Assembly (NCBI GenBank): GCA_024742735.1
Contig: JANSXV010000001.1
Location: forward strand, 248,001-312,000
Source: Alphaproteobacteria bacterium
GTDB taxonomy: Bacteria; Pseudomonadota; Alphaproteobacteria; Caulobacterales; Maricaulaceae
Direction: 5' to 3'
Length of the DNA: 64,000 nucleotides
The notes under the pieces were generated by a model. That model was given only the letters and a program-made list of their open reading frames with translations. It was not told where the DNA came from and did not search any database. The position numbers were made by a program, and so were the translations under genes. Below, one piece after another: positions 1 to 7,799 of this stretch (position 1 is its first letter; every line of letters starts with the position of its first letter).

Positions 1-636
1 AACTGGTGGCCGGGCGACGCGGACGGCAAGGGCGGGGTCTACAACTTCGTGACCAAGCGTGCCGACTGCCGGGGCCGCAACTCCAAGGTCAGCTGGACGC
101 AGGTGGAGACCGGCTCGGCGATCACCTGGAAATACCCCTCCTGCGTGCTGAAGGGCGACAACTCCCAGGGCGAGTTCTATTCCATCGCGGTGACCAACGG
201 CGCCCAGCAGGCCGACACCGGCACGAAGATGATCCATCTGGGCAAGAACACGAAGTCCCGGATCATCTCCAAGGGCATTTCGGCGGGGCGGTCAGACCAG
301 ACCTATCGAGGCCTGGTCTCGGTGCACAAGAACGCGACCGGATCGCGCAACTTCACCCAGTGCGACTCCCTGCTGATCGGGAATGAGTGCGGCGCTCACA
401 CCGTGCCTTACGTGGAGGCCAAGACCCCCAAGGCCACGCTGGAGCACGAGGCGACGACCTCCAAGCTCAGCGAAGAGCAACTCTTCTACGCCCGCCAGCG
501 CGGCCTTGACGAAGAGGCGGCCGTGGCCCTTCTGGTCAACGGCTTCTGCCGCGACGTCCTGCAGACCCTGCCCATGGAGTTCGCCGTAGAGGCCCAGGCG
601 CTCCTGAAGGTGAGCCTGGAAGGGAGCGTGGGGTAG
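1..636 (+). CDS. sufB: SufB, Fe-S cluster assembly scaffold (3' part)
   Basis: The reading frame is open from the first base, so the N-terminal half lies outside the window; 211 C-terminal residues are visible. They show the SufB beta-helix core and conserved C-terminal end: [13 protein letters not shown], the [11 protein letters not shown] stretch, [20 protein letters not shown] and the closing helix. SufB is the scaffold of the cytosolic SufBC2D complex on which Fe-S clusters are built. The conserved Cys in the QCDSLL stretch and the His/Glu pair in HEATTSKL are the residues expected in this region. It heads an operon with sufC, sufD, sufS, sufT and sufA, but is separated from sufC by three small genes. 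Confidence 0.96.
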   Translation, partial: NWWPGDADGKGGVYNFVTKRADCRGRNSKVSWTQVETGSAITWKYPSCVLKGDNSQGEFYSIAVTNGAQQADTGTKMIHLGKNTKSRIISKGISAGRSDQTYRGLVSVHKNATGSRNFTQCDSLLIGNECGAHTVPYVEAKTPKATLEHEATTSKLSEEQLFYARQRGLDEEAAVALLVNGFCRDVLQTLPMEFAVEAQALLKVSLEGSVG

Positions 637-640
637 ACTG

Positions 641-1117
641 ATGTTCGGTCGAATGATCGAGAATTGGGCGCGTGGCCAGCAGAGGAAAGATATCCAGAAT
701 TGGGTGGACTCTCTGCGGGGAAGCGACGGTCATGAACTTGGGTTCGTTGTCGCGCAAGCCTCCGAATATCGACATGTGCTGCTTGAAAGCGGCATCAATC
801 TTCTGAGGCCGTCAATAGAAGCTGAACTTGATCCAAACCTGACTGGCAGGTTGAGTAGGCAAATTGTCGATCTGCAGAAGCAAGGTCGGCAAGTAGCTGC
901 GCCGGGCCTGATGGTTTGGGTCCATTCTTTGCGCGCAGTACAGGTCGCTGAGATTAGATATCTCGGGCGCGAAATGTGGGGGCATCTCTCGCGCGGGTTT
1001 CCTTTTGCTCACGAGGCGGCGTTCGATTTCTTGCAACAGACAGGCGTTCGGATGCGTTTGGAAAATCACGATATCTTCCCAGAGGGCCTCGCGCCTTTGG
1101 CGGAGCCGCAGCCATGA
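641..1117 (+). CDS. Hypothetical protein inside the suf operon
   Basis: This 158-residue protein has no family I recognise. It is soluble and probably helical, with no signal peptide or membrane segment; recognisable patches are an N-terminal MFGRMIENW, a central GLMVWVHSLRA and a WGHLSRGFPFAHEA segment. It starts 4 bases after the sufB stop and its end overlaps the next start (ATGA), so it is almost surely co-transcribed with suf. Base composition is visibly poorer in G+C than the flanking suf genes, with codons such as AGA and ATA, suggesting later arrival. A role in Fe-S assembly is only suggested by position. Confidence 0.75.
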   Translation: MFGRMIENWARGQQRKDIQNWVDSLRGSDGHELGFVVAQASEYRHVLLESGINLLRPSIEAELDPNLTGRLSRQIVDLQKQGRQVAAPGLMVWVHSLRAVQVAEIRYLGREMWGHLSRGFPFAHEAAFDFLQQTGVRMRLENHDIFPEGLAPLAEPQP

Positions 1118-1425
1118 CCCACCGCTACTGGTTCGCCCGCCGCAGCGCTGACAGCGCCGCGCGGCCCATGCCCCACACGGTACAGCCGGTGAGCTGGGAA
1201 GGCTGGGCGTGCATCGCGGCGTGCGCCTCGCTCATCGGCCTTGGCGCGCTCATGTGGGTGGATGTGGCGTCCCAAGGCCTTTCCGGCGGCTGGATGGGGC
1301 TGGTGTTTCTGGGCGTGATCGGCGGCGGGGCGCTGTTCGCCGCCGCCGGCGCGAAAACAGACCCTGAGCACACGGCGGCCGACTATCGCGCCGGCCGCGT
1401 GAAGGGGAGCGGGAAGAGCGCATGA
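1114..1425 (+). CDS. Small inner-membrane protein, unknown function
   Basis: A 103-residue protein with two predicted membrane spans, roughly residues 29-48 (WACIAACASLIGLGALMWV) and 60-78 (WMGLVFLGVIGGGALFAA), and hydrophilic ends. The frame is open further upstream, but the ATG at 1114 is preferred because it forms the ATGA overlap with the previous stop, and the upstream extension would lie antiparallel to coding sequence of the preceding gene in another frame. Its stop region overlaps the next ATG. I cannot assign a function; it is one of the three genes between sufB and sufC. Confidence 0.65.
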   Translation: MTHRYWFARRSADSAARPMPHTVQPVSWEGWACIAACASLIGLGALMWVDVASQGLSGGWMGLVFLGVIGGGALFAAAGAKTDPEHTAADYRAGRVKGSGKSA

Positions 1426-2027
1426 TGGTGATTGCGGCCCTATCTGCATTGAGCCTTCAGGCCATGGTCTATCCGGACTGTTCCGAGCCGGAGCTGGAGC
1501 CACGGGTGGCCTGTGCGCTGGATGCCGGGGACGGAACTGGCTGGCGGCTGGTGTTCGAGTTCGATCCCGAAGGTCCCCGGGCGCGGGAGGTCGACATCCT
1601 CGTCGTCGCTGTGGACGGCGCGCCGGTTCAGCGCCTGTCCTATCCGCTGGAGCGCGGGTTTCTGCCGCCGGAGTTGACCGACCTCGACGGGGACGGTCTG
1701 GACGACCTGCTGCTGCCGCTATCGACGGGGATGGTGAACTCGGAGTGGCGGATCGCCTTCGGGACGGGCGACGGGTTCGCCGACGCTGAAGGCGAGCCTG
1801 TGTACGGTCACACGGTCGAGGCGGCGGCGCCGGGCCTGTTCGCCGTTCACGCGCGCGGATCAGCCGGCCGGCACGATGTCGCCTTCCATGCTCGCGACGG
1901 GCTCGCCATTCCGGTCGAGGCGACGGTGGCGATCACGTTTGACGAAGAGGGCGCGCAGTGCGCGCTGATCACGCAGGACGCCCCGCGTCCTGAAGAGGTT
2001 TATTGCAGCGCCGCGATGTCGAACTGA
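1422..2027 (+). CDS. Hypothetical exported protein with FG-GAP/VCBS-like Asp-rich loop
   Basis: A 201-residue protein with a short hydrophobic N-terminus (MMVIAALSALSLQAMV) that could be a signal peptide, followed by an acidic, beta-rich sequence. Residues 88-96 contain DLDGDGLDDLL, the calcium-loop pattern found in FG-GAP/VCBS repeats; only one such copy is seen, so a full propeller is not supported. Four cysteines are present. It overlaps the preceding gene by 4 bases and ends 25 bases before sufC. A secreted protein in a cytosolic Fe-S operon is odd, so a functional tie to suf should not be assumed. Confidence 0.65.
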   Translation: MMVIAALSALSLQAMVYPDCSEPELEPRVACALDAGDGTGWRLVFEFDPEGPRAREVDILVVAVDGAPVQRLSYPLERGFLPPELTDLDGDGLDDLLLPLSTGMVNSEWRIAFGTGDGFADAEGEPVYGHTVEAAAPGLFAVHARGSAGRHDVAFHARDGLAIPVEATVAITFDEEGAQCALITQDAPRPEEVYCSAAMSN

Positions 2028-2052
2028 CGCGCGCGCGAAAGGACGAAGACAC

Positions 2053-2820
2053 ATGCTTGAGATCAAAGACCTGGAAGCCCGCGTCGAAACTGAAGCGGGC
2101 GATGGCCGCGAAATTCTCAAAGGCGTGACGCTGAGCGCCCCGGCGGGCGAAGTGCATGCCGTCATGGGACCCAATGGCTGCGGCAAGTCCACCCTGTCCT
2201 ACGTTCTGTCGGGCCGGGACGGGTATGAGATCACCGGCGGCGGCGCGACGCTGGCGGGCGAGGATTTGCTCGCCATGGACCCGGAAGAGCGCGCGGCGGC
2301 GGGCGTCTTCCTGTCGTTCCAGTACCCGGTGGAGATCCCCGGCGTGCCGACCCTCACCTTCGTGAAAGAGGCGCTGAACGCCCAGAAGCGCGCGCGCGGC
2401 GAGGACGAGGTCAGCGCGCCGGACTTCATGAAGAAGGCGCGTGAAGCGGCGGCGAAGCTGGGCATTTCCAACGAAATGCTGAAGCGGCCCGTGAATGTCG
2501 GCTTCTCCGGCGGTGAGAAGAAGCGCATGGAGATTTTCCAGGCGCTGATGCTGGAGCCGAAGCTTCTGATCCTGGACGAGACCGATTCCGGCCTGGACAT
2601 CGACGCCCTGAAAGTCGTCGCCGAGGGCGTGAACGCCCTGCGCAGCCCCGACCGGACCATGCTGGTCATCACCCACTATCAGCGCCTTCTCGATTATCTG
2701 AAGCCCGATGTCGTTCACGTCATGGCCGCCGGCCGCATCCAGAAGACCGGTGGGCCTGAGCTCGCCATGGAGCTCGAGAAAGAGGGCTATGACAAATACG
2801 CCTCGGGGGAGGCGGCTTAA
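2053..2820 (+). CDS. sufC: SufC, ATPase of the Suf scaffold complex
   Basis: A 255-residue ABC-type ATPase of the length expected for SufC. Walker A is GPNGCGKST (about residues 39-47), the ABC signature is VGFSGGEKKR, Walker B is LLILDETDSGLD, and the H-loop is in VITHYQRLL. SufC binds SufB and SufD and powers remodelling of the scaffold during Fe-S assembly; it is cytosolic and not a transporter. A purine-rich ribosome site precedes the ATG. The sufD start follows its stop codon with no gap, so translational coupling is likely. Confidence 0.97.
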   Translation: MLEIKDLEARVETEAGDGREILKGVTLSAPAGEVHAVMGPNGCGKSTLSYVLSGRDGYEITGGGATLAGEDLLAMDPEERAAAGVFLSFQYPVEIPGVPTLTFVKEALNAQKRARGEDEVSAPDFMKKAREAAAKLGISNEMLKRPVNVGFSGGEKKRMEIFQALMLEPKLLILDETDSGLDIDALKVVAEGVNALRSPDRTMLVITHYQRLLDYLKPDVVHVMAAGRIQKTGGPELAMELEKEGYDKYASGEAA

Positions 2821-3915
2821 GTGACGGCGCCTGTGAAACTTTCCGACTTTGAAACCGCCCTGGTCCAGGCGCTGCCCGCCGGCGATCTGAGGGCCTTGCT
2901 GGAAGAGCGCGGCCTGCCGCATCGCCGGGTGGAAGAATGGAAGTGGACGGACCTTCGTACGGTCCTGGCCCGCTTCCCGTCCGCGCCGGGCGCGGTGGAG
3001 CTTGACGCCTCGCGCCAGCCGGACGCCGTCGCCGAGCTGGAGCGTGAGCCGGGCCTCATCATGCCGCGCCTCGCCGCTGCGCTGGGCGGTGACTGCGCGG
3101 TGTTCGAGCTTGCTGACGGTGAGCGCCTGACGCTGGAGTTCAGCGGCGAGGCCGCCGGTCATCGCATCGTCGCCGTCAACGTGCCGGCCGGCGTGACCGC
3201 GACCCTGCACGAAATCTACCGCGCCGAGGACGGCGCGCTGGCCAATATCGCCATCAATATCGTGCTGGGCGAGGGGGCGACCCTGACCCGTGTGATCGAG
3301 CAGCGGGAGGCGCCCGGCGCCGCGCTGGTCGTGACCAGCGGCATCAGCCTGTCCGCCGGCGCGACCGCCAAGCAGACGACGCTGGGCTTCGGCGCGAAGC
3401 TCGCCCGCCTTGAAACCCATGTGGCCCATGCCGGCCACGGCGCGCACCTCTCCATGAACGGCGCCTATGTGCTGGGCCCGGGCCTGCATCTCGACCAGAC
3501 CTCGCTGGTGCGCCATGCAGGTCCTGACGGAACCACCGAAGAGCTGTTCAAGGGGGCGGCGGCAAAGGGAGGCAGAGGCGTCTTTCAGGGCAAGATCCAT
3601 GTGGAGAAGCCCGCCCAGAAGACAGACGCCCAGATGCAGCATCGCGGCCTGCTCCTGGACGAGTGCGCGGAGATCGACGCCAAGCCGGAGCTGGAGATCT
3701 ACGCCGATGACGTCGTCTGCGCCCACGGCAACGCCTTCGGCGCCATCGACGAGGACGCCCTGTTCTACATGCGCCAGCGAGGCCTGCCCGAGGCGACGGC
3801 CCGCGCGCTGCTGACCGAAAGCTTCCTGGCGGACCCCATCGACCGGCTGGAAGACGAAGAGCTGCGCGAGGTGCTCACCGTCCAGCTGAAATCCGCCCTG
3901 GAGGCGCTGATATGA
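2821..3915 (+). CDS. sufD: SufD, Fe-S assembly scaffold partner
   Basis: A 364-residue SufD. The N-terminal region has the RRVEEWKWTDLR motif typical of the family, followed by the beta-helix and the C-terminal stretch with CAHGNAFGAIDEDALFYMRQRG. SufD is a SufB paralogue that forms the SufBC2D complex and helps iron entry. Translation starts at a GTG directly after the sufC stop; GGGGAGG inside the end of sufC is a good ribosome site at the right distance. The stop overlaps the sufS start as ATGA. Confidence 0.95.
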   Translation: MTAPVKLSDFETALVQALPAGDLRALLEERGLPHRRVEEWKWTDLRTVLARFPSAPGAVELDASRQPDAVAELEREPGLIMPRLAAALGGDCAVFELADGERLTLEFSGEAAGHRIVAVNVPAGVTATLHEIYRAEDGALANIAINIVLGEGATLTRVIEQREAPGAALVVTSGISLSAGATAKQTTLGFGAKLARLETHVAHAGHGAHLSMNGAYVLGPGLHLDQTSLVRHAGPDGTTEELFKGAAAKGGRGVFQGKIHVEKPAQKTDAQMQHRGLLLDECAEIDAKPELEIYADDVVCAHGNAFGAIDEDALFYMRQRGLPEATARALLTESFLADPIDRLEDEELREVLTVQLKSALEALI

Positions 3916-5153
3916 CGGCACTCGCCAAGTCCAGGCCTGCCTTCGACGTTGAGGCGCTGCGCGTCCAGTTCCCGATCCTCTCGCGTGAGGTGAACGGCAA
4001 GCCTCTGGTGTATCTGGACAATGCGGCCTCGGCCCAGAAGCCCGAAGCTGTCATAGAAGCGGTGGCGAATGTCTGGCGTCATTCCTACGCCAACGTCCAT
4101 CGCGGCCTGCACACGCTGGCCAACGAAGCCACCGAGGCGTTTGAAGCGAGCCGTGGCAAGGTCGCCCGCCTGCTGAATGCGCCGGGACCGGAGCATATCG
4201 TCTTCACCAAGGGCGCGACCGAGGCCATCAACCTGGTCGCCGACAGTTTCGGCGCGACGTTGGAACAGGGCGACGAGGTCATCCTCTCCCAGATGGAGCA
4301 CCACTCCAACATCGTGCCCTGGCACTTCCTGCGCGAGCGCAAGGGCGTGGTGATCAAGTGGATCCCGGTCACCGAGGACGGGACGCTGGATATGGAGGCC
4401 TATGAGGCCCTGTTCACGCGGCGCACGAAGTTCGTCAGTCTCGTGCACATGTCCAACGTGCTCGGCACGGTGAACCCGGCCCGGCGCCTGACCGAGATCG
4501 CCCACGCGAACGGCGCGGCGATCCTGTTCGACGGGACCCAGGCGGCGGTCCACATGCCCGTCGATGTCGCCGGGATCGGTTGTGATTTTTACGTCTTCAC
4601 CGGCCACAAGCTGTACGGCCCCAATGGCGCCGGCGCGCTCTATGCGGCGGGTGACTGGCTGGAGCGGCTGCGTCCCTATCAGGGCGGGGGCGAGATGATC
4701 GCCGAGGTCAGCGAGGACGGGGTCGTCTACGCCGACGTGCCTCACAAGTTTGAAGCCGGCACGCCCGCCATCGCCGACGTGATTGGTCTCGGCGCGGCCA
4801 TCGACTGGGTCCAGGCGCTGGACCGGACGGCGGCGCTGGACCATGAACGCGCGCTTCTTGACCACGCCGAAGCCGGTCTTCGTGATGTGGACGGGCTGCG
4901 CCTGTATGGCCGGTCTCAGGACAAGGGCGCCATCGTGAGCTTCACCATCGACGGCGCTCATCCCCATGACCTGGCCCAGCTGATGGACAAGTACGGGGTT
5001 GCGGTGCGCGCCGGCCACCACTGCGCCCATCCGCTCATGAAGCGCTACGGCGTGCCGGGAACCGTGCGCGCGAGCTTTGCGCCCTACAACACTGTCGCTG
5101 AGGTGGACGCCTTTATCGAGGCGTTGCACAAGGCGAAGAGCTTCCTCATCTAG
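3912..5153 (+). CDS. sufS: SufS, group II cysteine desulfurase
   Basis: A 413-residue PLP enzyme that takes sulfur from L-cysteine as a persulfide for Fe-S assembly. The PLP lysine is K233 in FTGHKLYGPNG and the persulfide cysteine is C371 in AVRAGHHCAHPLM, the RxGHHC signature of SufS-type rather than IscS-type enzymes. Other family motifs are YLDNAASAQKP, MEHHSNIVPW and the RASFAPYNT end. No sufE is seen in this operon; some alphaproteobacteria place sufE or sufU elsewhere. The ATG overlaps the sufD stop. Confidence 0.97.
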   Translation: MTALAKSRPAFDVEALRVQFPILSREVNGKPLVYLDNAASAQKPEAVIEAVANVWRHSYANVHRGLHTLANEATEAFEASRGKVARLLNAPGPEHIVFTKGATEAINLVADSFGATLEQGDEVILSQMEHHSNIVPWHFLRERKGVVIKWIPVTEDGTLDMEAYEALFTRRTKFVSLVHMSNVLGTVNPARRLTEIAHANGAAILFDGTQAAVHMPVDVAGIGCDFYVFTGHKLYGPNGAGALYAAGDWLERLRPYQGGGEMIAEVSEDGVVYADVPHKFEAGTPAIADVIGLGAAIDWVQALDRTAALDHERALLDHAEAGLRDVDGLRLYGRSQDKGAIVSFTIDGAHPHDLAQLMDKYGVAVRAGHHCAHPLMKRYGVPGTVRASFAPYNTVAEVDAFIEALHKAKSFLI

Positions 5154-5165
5154 ATGGGGGTGATG

Positions 5166-5603
5166 ATGAGTGATGACATGACCGAACGCCAACGCGACCT
5201 GATCGATCTGAGCGCCCCGGCCGAGCCGGAGGCGCACGCCGCCGCCGAGCCTGGCGCGGCGACTTCGGGCGTGGGGCCGGACCTGCCGCCCGCCGAGATC
5301 GAGCGGATCACCCATGATGTGATCGCGGCGCTGAAGAGCGTGCATGACCCGGAAATTCCCGCCGATATCTATGAGCTCGGCCTGATCTATCAGGTCGACC
5401 TGGAGGCGGAGGGCCTCTTGAAGGTGGAGATGACCCTGACCGCGCCGGGCTGCCCGGTGGCGGGTGAGATGCCGATCTGGGTCAAGGATGCCTGCGAGAC
5501 CGTGGACGGCGTGGAGCGCGCCGACGTGTCGCTGACCTTCGATCCGCCCTGGACCCCGGACCGGATGAGCGAAGAAGCCAAGCTCACGCTGAACATGCTT
5601 TAA
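5166..5603 (+). CDS. sufT: SufT, MIP18/DUF59-family Fe-S maturation factor
   Basis: A 145-residue protein whose C-terminal ~100 residues form a MIP18 (DUF59) domain: HDPEIPADIYELGLIY, the conserved TAPGCPVAGEMP with its cysteine, and DPPWTPDRMSEEA. This domain, when present in suf operons, is called SufT and assists Fe-S maturation. The N-terminal ~40 residues are Ala/Glu/Pro rich and probably disordered. The frame has ATGs at 5154, 5163 and 5166; the last is chosen because GGGGG at 5156-5160 then acts as ribosome site, but 5154, right after the sufS stop, cannot be excluded. Confidence 0.93.
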   Translation: MSDDMTERQRDLIDLSAPAEPEAHAAAEPGAATSGVGPDLPPAEIERITHDVIAALKSVHDPEIPADIYELGLIYQVDLEAEGLLKVEMTLTAPGCPVAGEMPIWVKDACETVDGVERADVSLTFDPPWTPDRMSEEAKLTLNML

Positions 5604-5615
5604 AGGAGGCTCGCC

Positions 5616-5969
5616 ATGGTTCGCGAACGCCCCAAGGCCATCACCCTGACCGACGCCGCCGCCGAGCGCGTGAAATCGCTCATGGCCAAGAACGGCAAGG
5701 GTTTCCTGCGGGTTGGCGTGAAGAACGGCGGCTGCGCGGGCATGGAATACACCATGGACTATGTGGCCGAGCCCGAGCCCATGGACGAGCGCGTGCAGGA
5801 CCAGGATGTCGAGATCGTTCTGGACGCCAAGTCGCTTCTCTTCCTGATCGGCTCACAGCTGGATTACGAAGTCACGCCGCTGCACGCCAAGTTCGTGTTC
5901 AAAAATCCCAACCAGACAGACGCGTGCGGTTGTGGGGAAAGCGTCACCCTGACCCCGGCGAAGCTGTAG
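5616..5969 (+). CDS. sufA: SufA, A-type Fe-S carrier (HesB/IscA family)
   Basis: A 117-residue A-type carrier with the three conserved cysteines: one in NGGCAGMEY and two in the C-terminal CGCGES motif (DACGCGESVTL). These ligate an Fe-S cluster received from SufBCD and passed to apo-proteins. A strong AAGGAGG ribosome site lies at 5603-5609. It is the last suf gene; the sequence after its stop has a weak GGGG/CCCC-type stem (about 5970-5990) but no clear intrinsic terminator. Confidence 0.95.
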   Translation: MVRERPKAITLTDAAAERVKSLMAKNGKGFLRVGVKNGGCAGMEYTMDYVAEPEPMDERVQDQDVEIVLDAKSLLFLIGSQLDYEVTPLHAKFVFKNPNQTDACGCGESVTLTPAKL

Positions 5970-6067
5970 GGGGCCGGCCGCTTTCCCCAGCTCATCTGCG
6001 CCGGACGCTTGCAACCTCGCGGTCTTGGGCCAGATTGCCCTTCACAGCTGCAGGGGGCGTCATTTCC

Positions 6068-6673
6068 GTGAAACTCTACGTCTCTCCGACATCGCCCTAT
6101 GCGCGCAAGTGCCGGGCGCTGATCATCGAGAAGAGCCTGGAGACCCGTATCCAGGTGATCGAGACCAAGCCGCTGGACGATCCGTCCGAGCTGCAGGCGC
6201 TCAATCCGCTGGGCAAGGTTCCTGCGCTCGAGCGTGAGCGCGGGCCGGCGCTCATGGATTCCCCGCTGATCTGCGAATACATCGACGGGCTCGACGACGA
6301 GAACTGGATTCCGGCGCGCGGAGAGAGCCGGATACTGGTCATGCGCCAGCAGGCCCTCGCCGACGGCCTCATTGACCTGACCATCGGCCGGCGCATCGAG
6401 ATGCAGCGCGAGAAGAAATTGCAGTGGGATTACTGGTCCGGACGGTGGGAGGCGGGCATCCGCCGAACGCTTGAAACGCTGGATTCAGACCGCCAGCAGT
6501 TCGAGCGCTCCGTCGATCTGGGCGCGCTGAGCGTGGCCGTGGCGCTGTGCTATCTCGACCTGCGCTTCTCCGAGCTGGACTGGCGCGCTCAATACCCTGA
6601 GCTCGACGCCTTCGCCAAGCGGTGGCAGGCTCGCGCCAGTTTCATCGAAACCGAGCCGCCGGCGGACGCCTGA
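6068..6673 (+). CDS. Glutathione S-transferase family protein
   Basis: A 201-residue GST-fold protein. The thioredoxin-like N-terminal domain has SPTSPYARKCR, the position of the catalytic Ser/Cys, then NPLGKVPAL (the cis-Pro motif) and MDSPLICEYID, which binds the glutathione gamma-glutamyl group. The helical C-terminal domain follows from about residue 85. The frame is open to 5924, inside sufA, but the start is set at the GTG of VKLYVSPTSPY because GST proteins begin there and AGGGGG precedes it. It does not carry the zeta-class signature of maleylacetoacetate isomerase. The next gene starts 1 base after its stop. Confidence 0.88.
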   Translation: MKLYVSPTSPYARKCRALIIEKSLETRIQVIETKPLDDPSELQALNPLGKVPALERERGPALMDSPLICEYIDGLDDENWIPARGESRILVMRQQALADGLIDLTIGRRIEMQREKKLQWDYWSGRWEAGIRRTLETLDSDRQQFERSVDLGALSVAVALCYLDLRFSELDWRAQYPELDAFAKRWQARASFIETEPPADA

Positions 6674-6674
6674 C

Positions 6675-7010
6675 ATGGCGGTCTCGCAGGATTTCATGGA
6701 CTTCGCCTGCGAGCTGTTCTCCGGCCTGGGACCCACGCGTGCGCGCCGCATGTTCGGCGGGGCGGGCGTCTATGCCCATGACCTCATGTTCGCCCTGATC
6801 GCCGACGACGTCATCCATATCAAGGCCGAAGGCGCGCTGGCTGAGGACCTTGAGGCGGAGGGGTGCGGAGCCTTCGTGTTCACGCCCAAGTCCGGAGAGC
6901 CTGCGGAGATGGGGTATCGCCGCTTGCCGGAAGCCGCTCTCGATGAGCCCGAGCTGGCGTGTGAATGGGGTCGCCGGGCGCTCGACCTCGCTCTATCGAA
7001 GAAGCGCTAG
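6675..7010 (+). CDS. TfoX N-terminal domain protein
   Basis: A 111-residue protein consisting only of the TfoX N-terminal domain: FMDFACELFSGLGPTRARRMFGGAGVY, then MFALIADDVIHIKA and a GYRRLPEAALD end. Full-length TfoX/Sxy is a competence coactivator in gammaproteobacteria, but stand-alone N-domain proteins are widespread and their role is not settled; annotation as a competence regulator would be over-reach. It is translationally adjacent to the GST gene and its 3' end overlaps the convergent channel gene by 4 bases. Confidence 0.85.
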   Translation: MAVSQDFMDFACELFSGLGPTRARRMFGGAGVYAHDLMFALIADDVIHIKAEGALAEDLEAEGCGAFVFTPKSGEPAEMGYRRLPEAALDEPELACEWGRRALDLALSKKR

Positions 7011-7723
7011 GCCGCTGCGCCTTCTGCGGCCTTGGCCCGGGCTTCGGCTCTGACGCCGCAGACATAGGCGTTGATGCCCATGAGTGCGAAGAGGGCGCCG
7101 ACAAACGGCGACAGCTCCGCAGGCAGGATAAAGGCCAGCACGATGATGCAGGCCGACAGGACGCCGACCCCGATACCCTGTTCGACTTCAAAGCGCGTGT
7201 AGGCCCGTTCGCGGGCGTTCAGTCCGATATCATCCGCTCGTCTGAGGGCATGGGCGTAGAGCAGGGCGAAAACGCCGTAGAGCGCTGCGAAGAACCCGCC
7301 ATAGATGACATAGAGCCACTTCACCTGAGCAAAGCTCAGCACTGCGTCGACGGCTGCGTCGCTGCTGAACGCGCCCGTGAAGAAGTCCACGACGAAATCC
7401 GCCATGAATTTCAGCGGGTAGATGTAGACCAGGATCAGAAACAGCAAGACGGCGTTCAGACACAGCGTCACGCCGTCCTGCAGGTCGTAGCGCCGGAAAA
7501 ACACATGGTGCATGCGCCAGATGACCAGCAGCAGTGCAAAACAGGGAGCCAGAGATATCGCCTCGCGCCACAGGCCGGTGAGCTCAGAAAAGCTCGTAGG
7601 AACGCTCTGCGCCGCCGCCAGGGTGATCACAAGCGCGAACACGATGTCCGACAGGTTTTCCAGGCGCGACACATCGGCGCCACGCCAGGTGAAATTAGCC
7701 TCGCCTTGAAGCTTGTCTGCCAT
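7007..7723 (-). CDS. TMEM175-family (DUF1211) membrane protein, probable K+ channel
   Basis: A 238-residue integral membrane protein with about six hydrophobic segments. The first segment carries RLENLSDIVFALVITL, matching the R-x-x-x-F-S-D signature of TMEM175/DUF1211 proteins (here LSD instead of FSD), in which bacterial members are potassium channels built from six-helix subunits. A second family hallmark, the W-R-x-H-H pattern, is present as VIWRMHHVFF. The start is the internal ATG at 7723 with GAGGAGG 8 bases upstream. The residue change in the selectivity motif makes K+ selectivity uncertain. Confidence 0.75.
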   Translation of the reverse strand: MADKLQGEANFTWRGADVSRLENLSDIVFALVITLAAAQSVPTSFSELTGLWREAISLAPCFALLLVIWRMHHVFFRRYDLQDGVTLCLNAVLLFLILVYIYPLKFMADFVVDFFTGAFSSDAAVDAVLSFAQVKWLYVIYGGFFAALYGVFALLYAHALRRADDIGLNARERAYTRFEVEQGIGVGVLSACIIVLAFILPAELSPFVGALFALMGINAYVCGVRAEARAKAAEGAAA

Positions 7724-7799
7724 CGTTGCGTCCTCCTCACCGGAAGACTGCACCGAAACGCGCCGCCAGGGCAGATGCCAGATGTCAGGTCTTCGTGGG

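Noticed and set aside
1969-5345. Long minus-strand frames over sufC-sufD-sufS (650 and 526 codons).
   Set aside because: They mirror high-GC coding DNA in the opposite strand, give low-complexity Arg/Gly/His-rich proteins without known motifs, and the plus-strand genes are certain.
6675-7010. Competence regulator (TfoX/Sxy) as the product of the 111-residue gene.
   Set aside because: Only the N-terminal domain is present; stand-alone copies are common and not shown to control competence.
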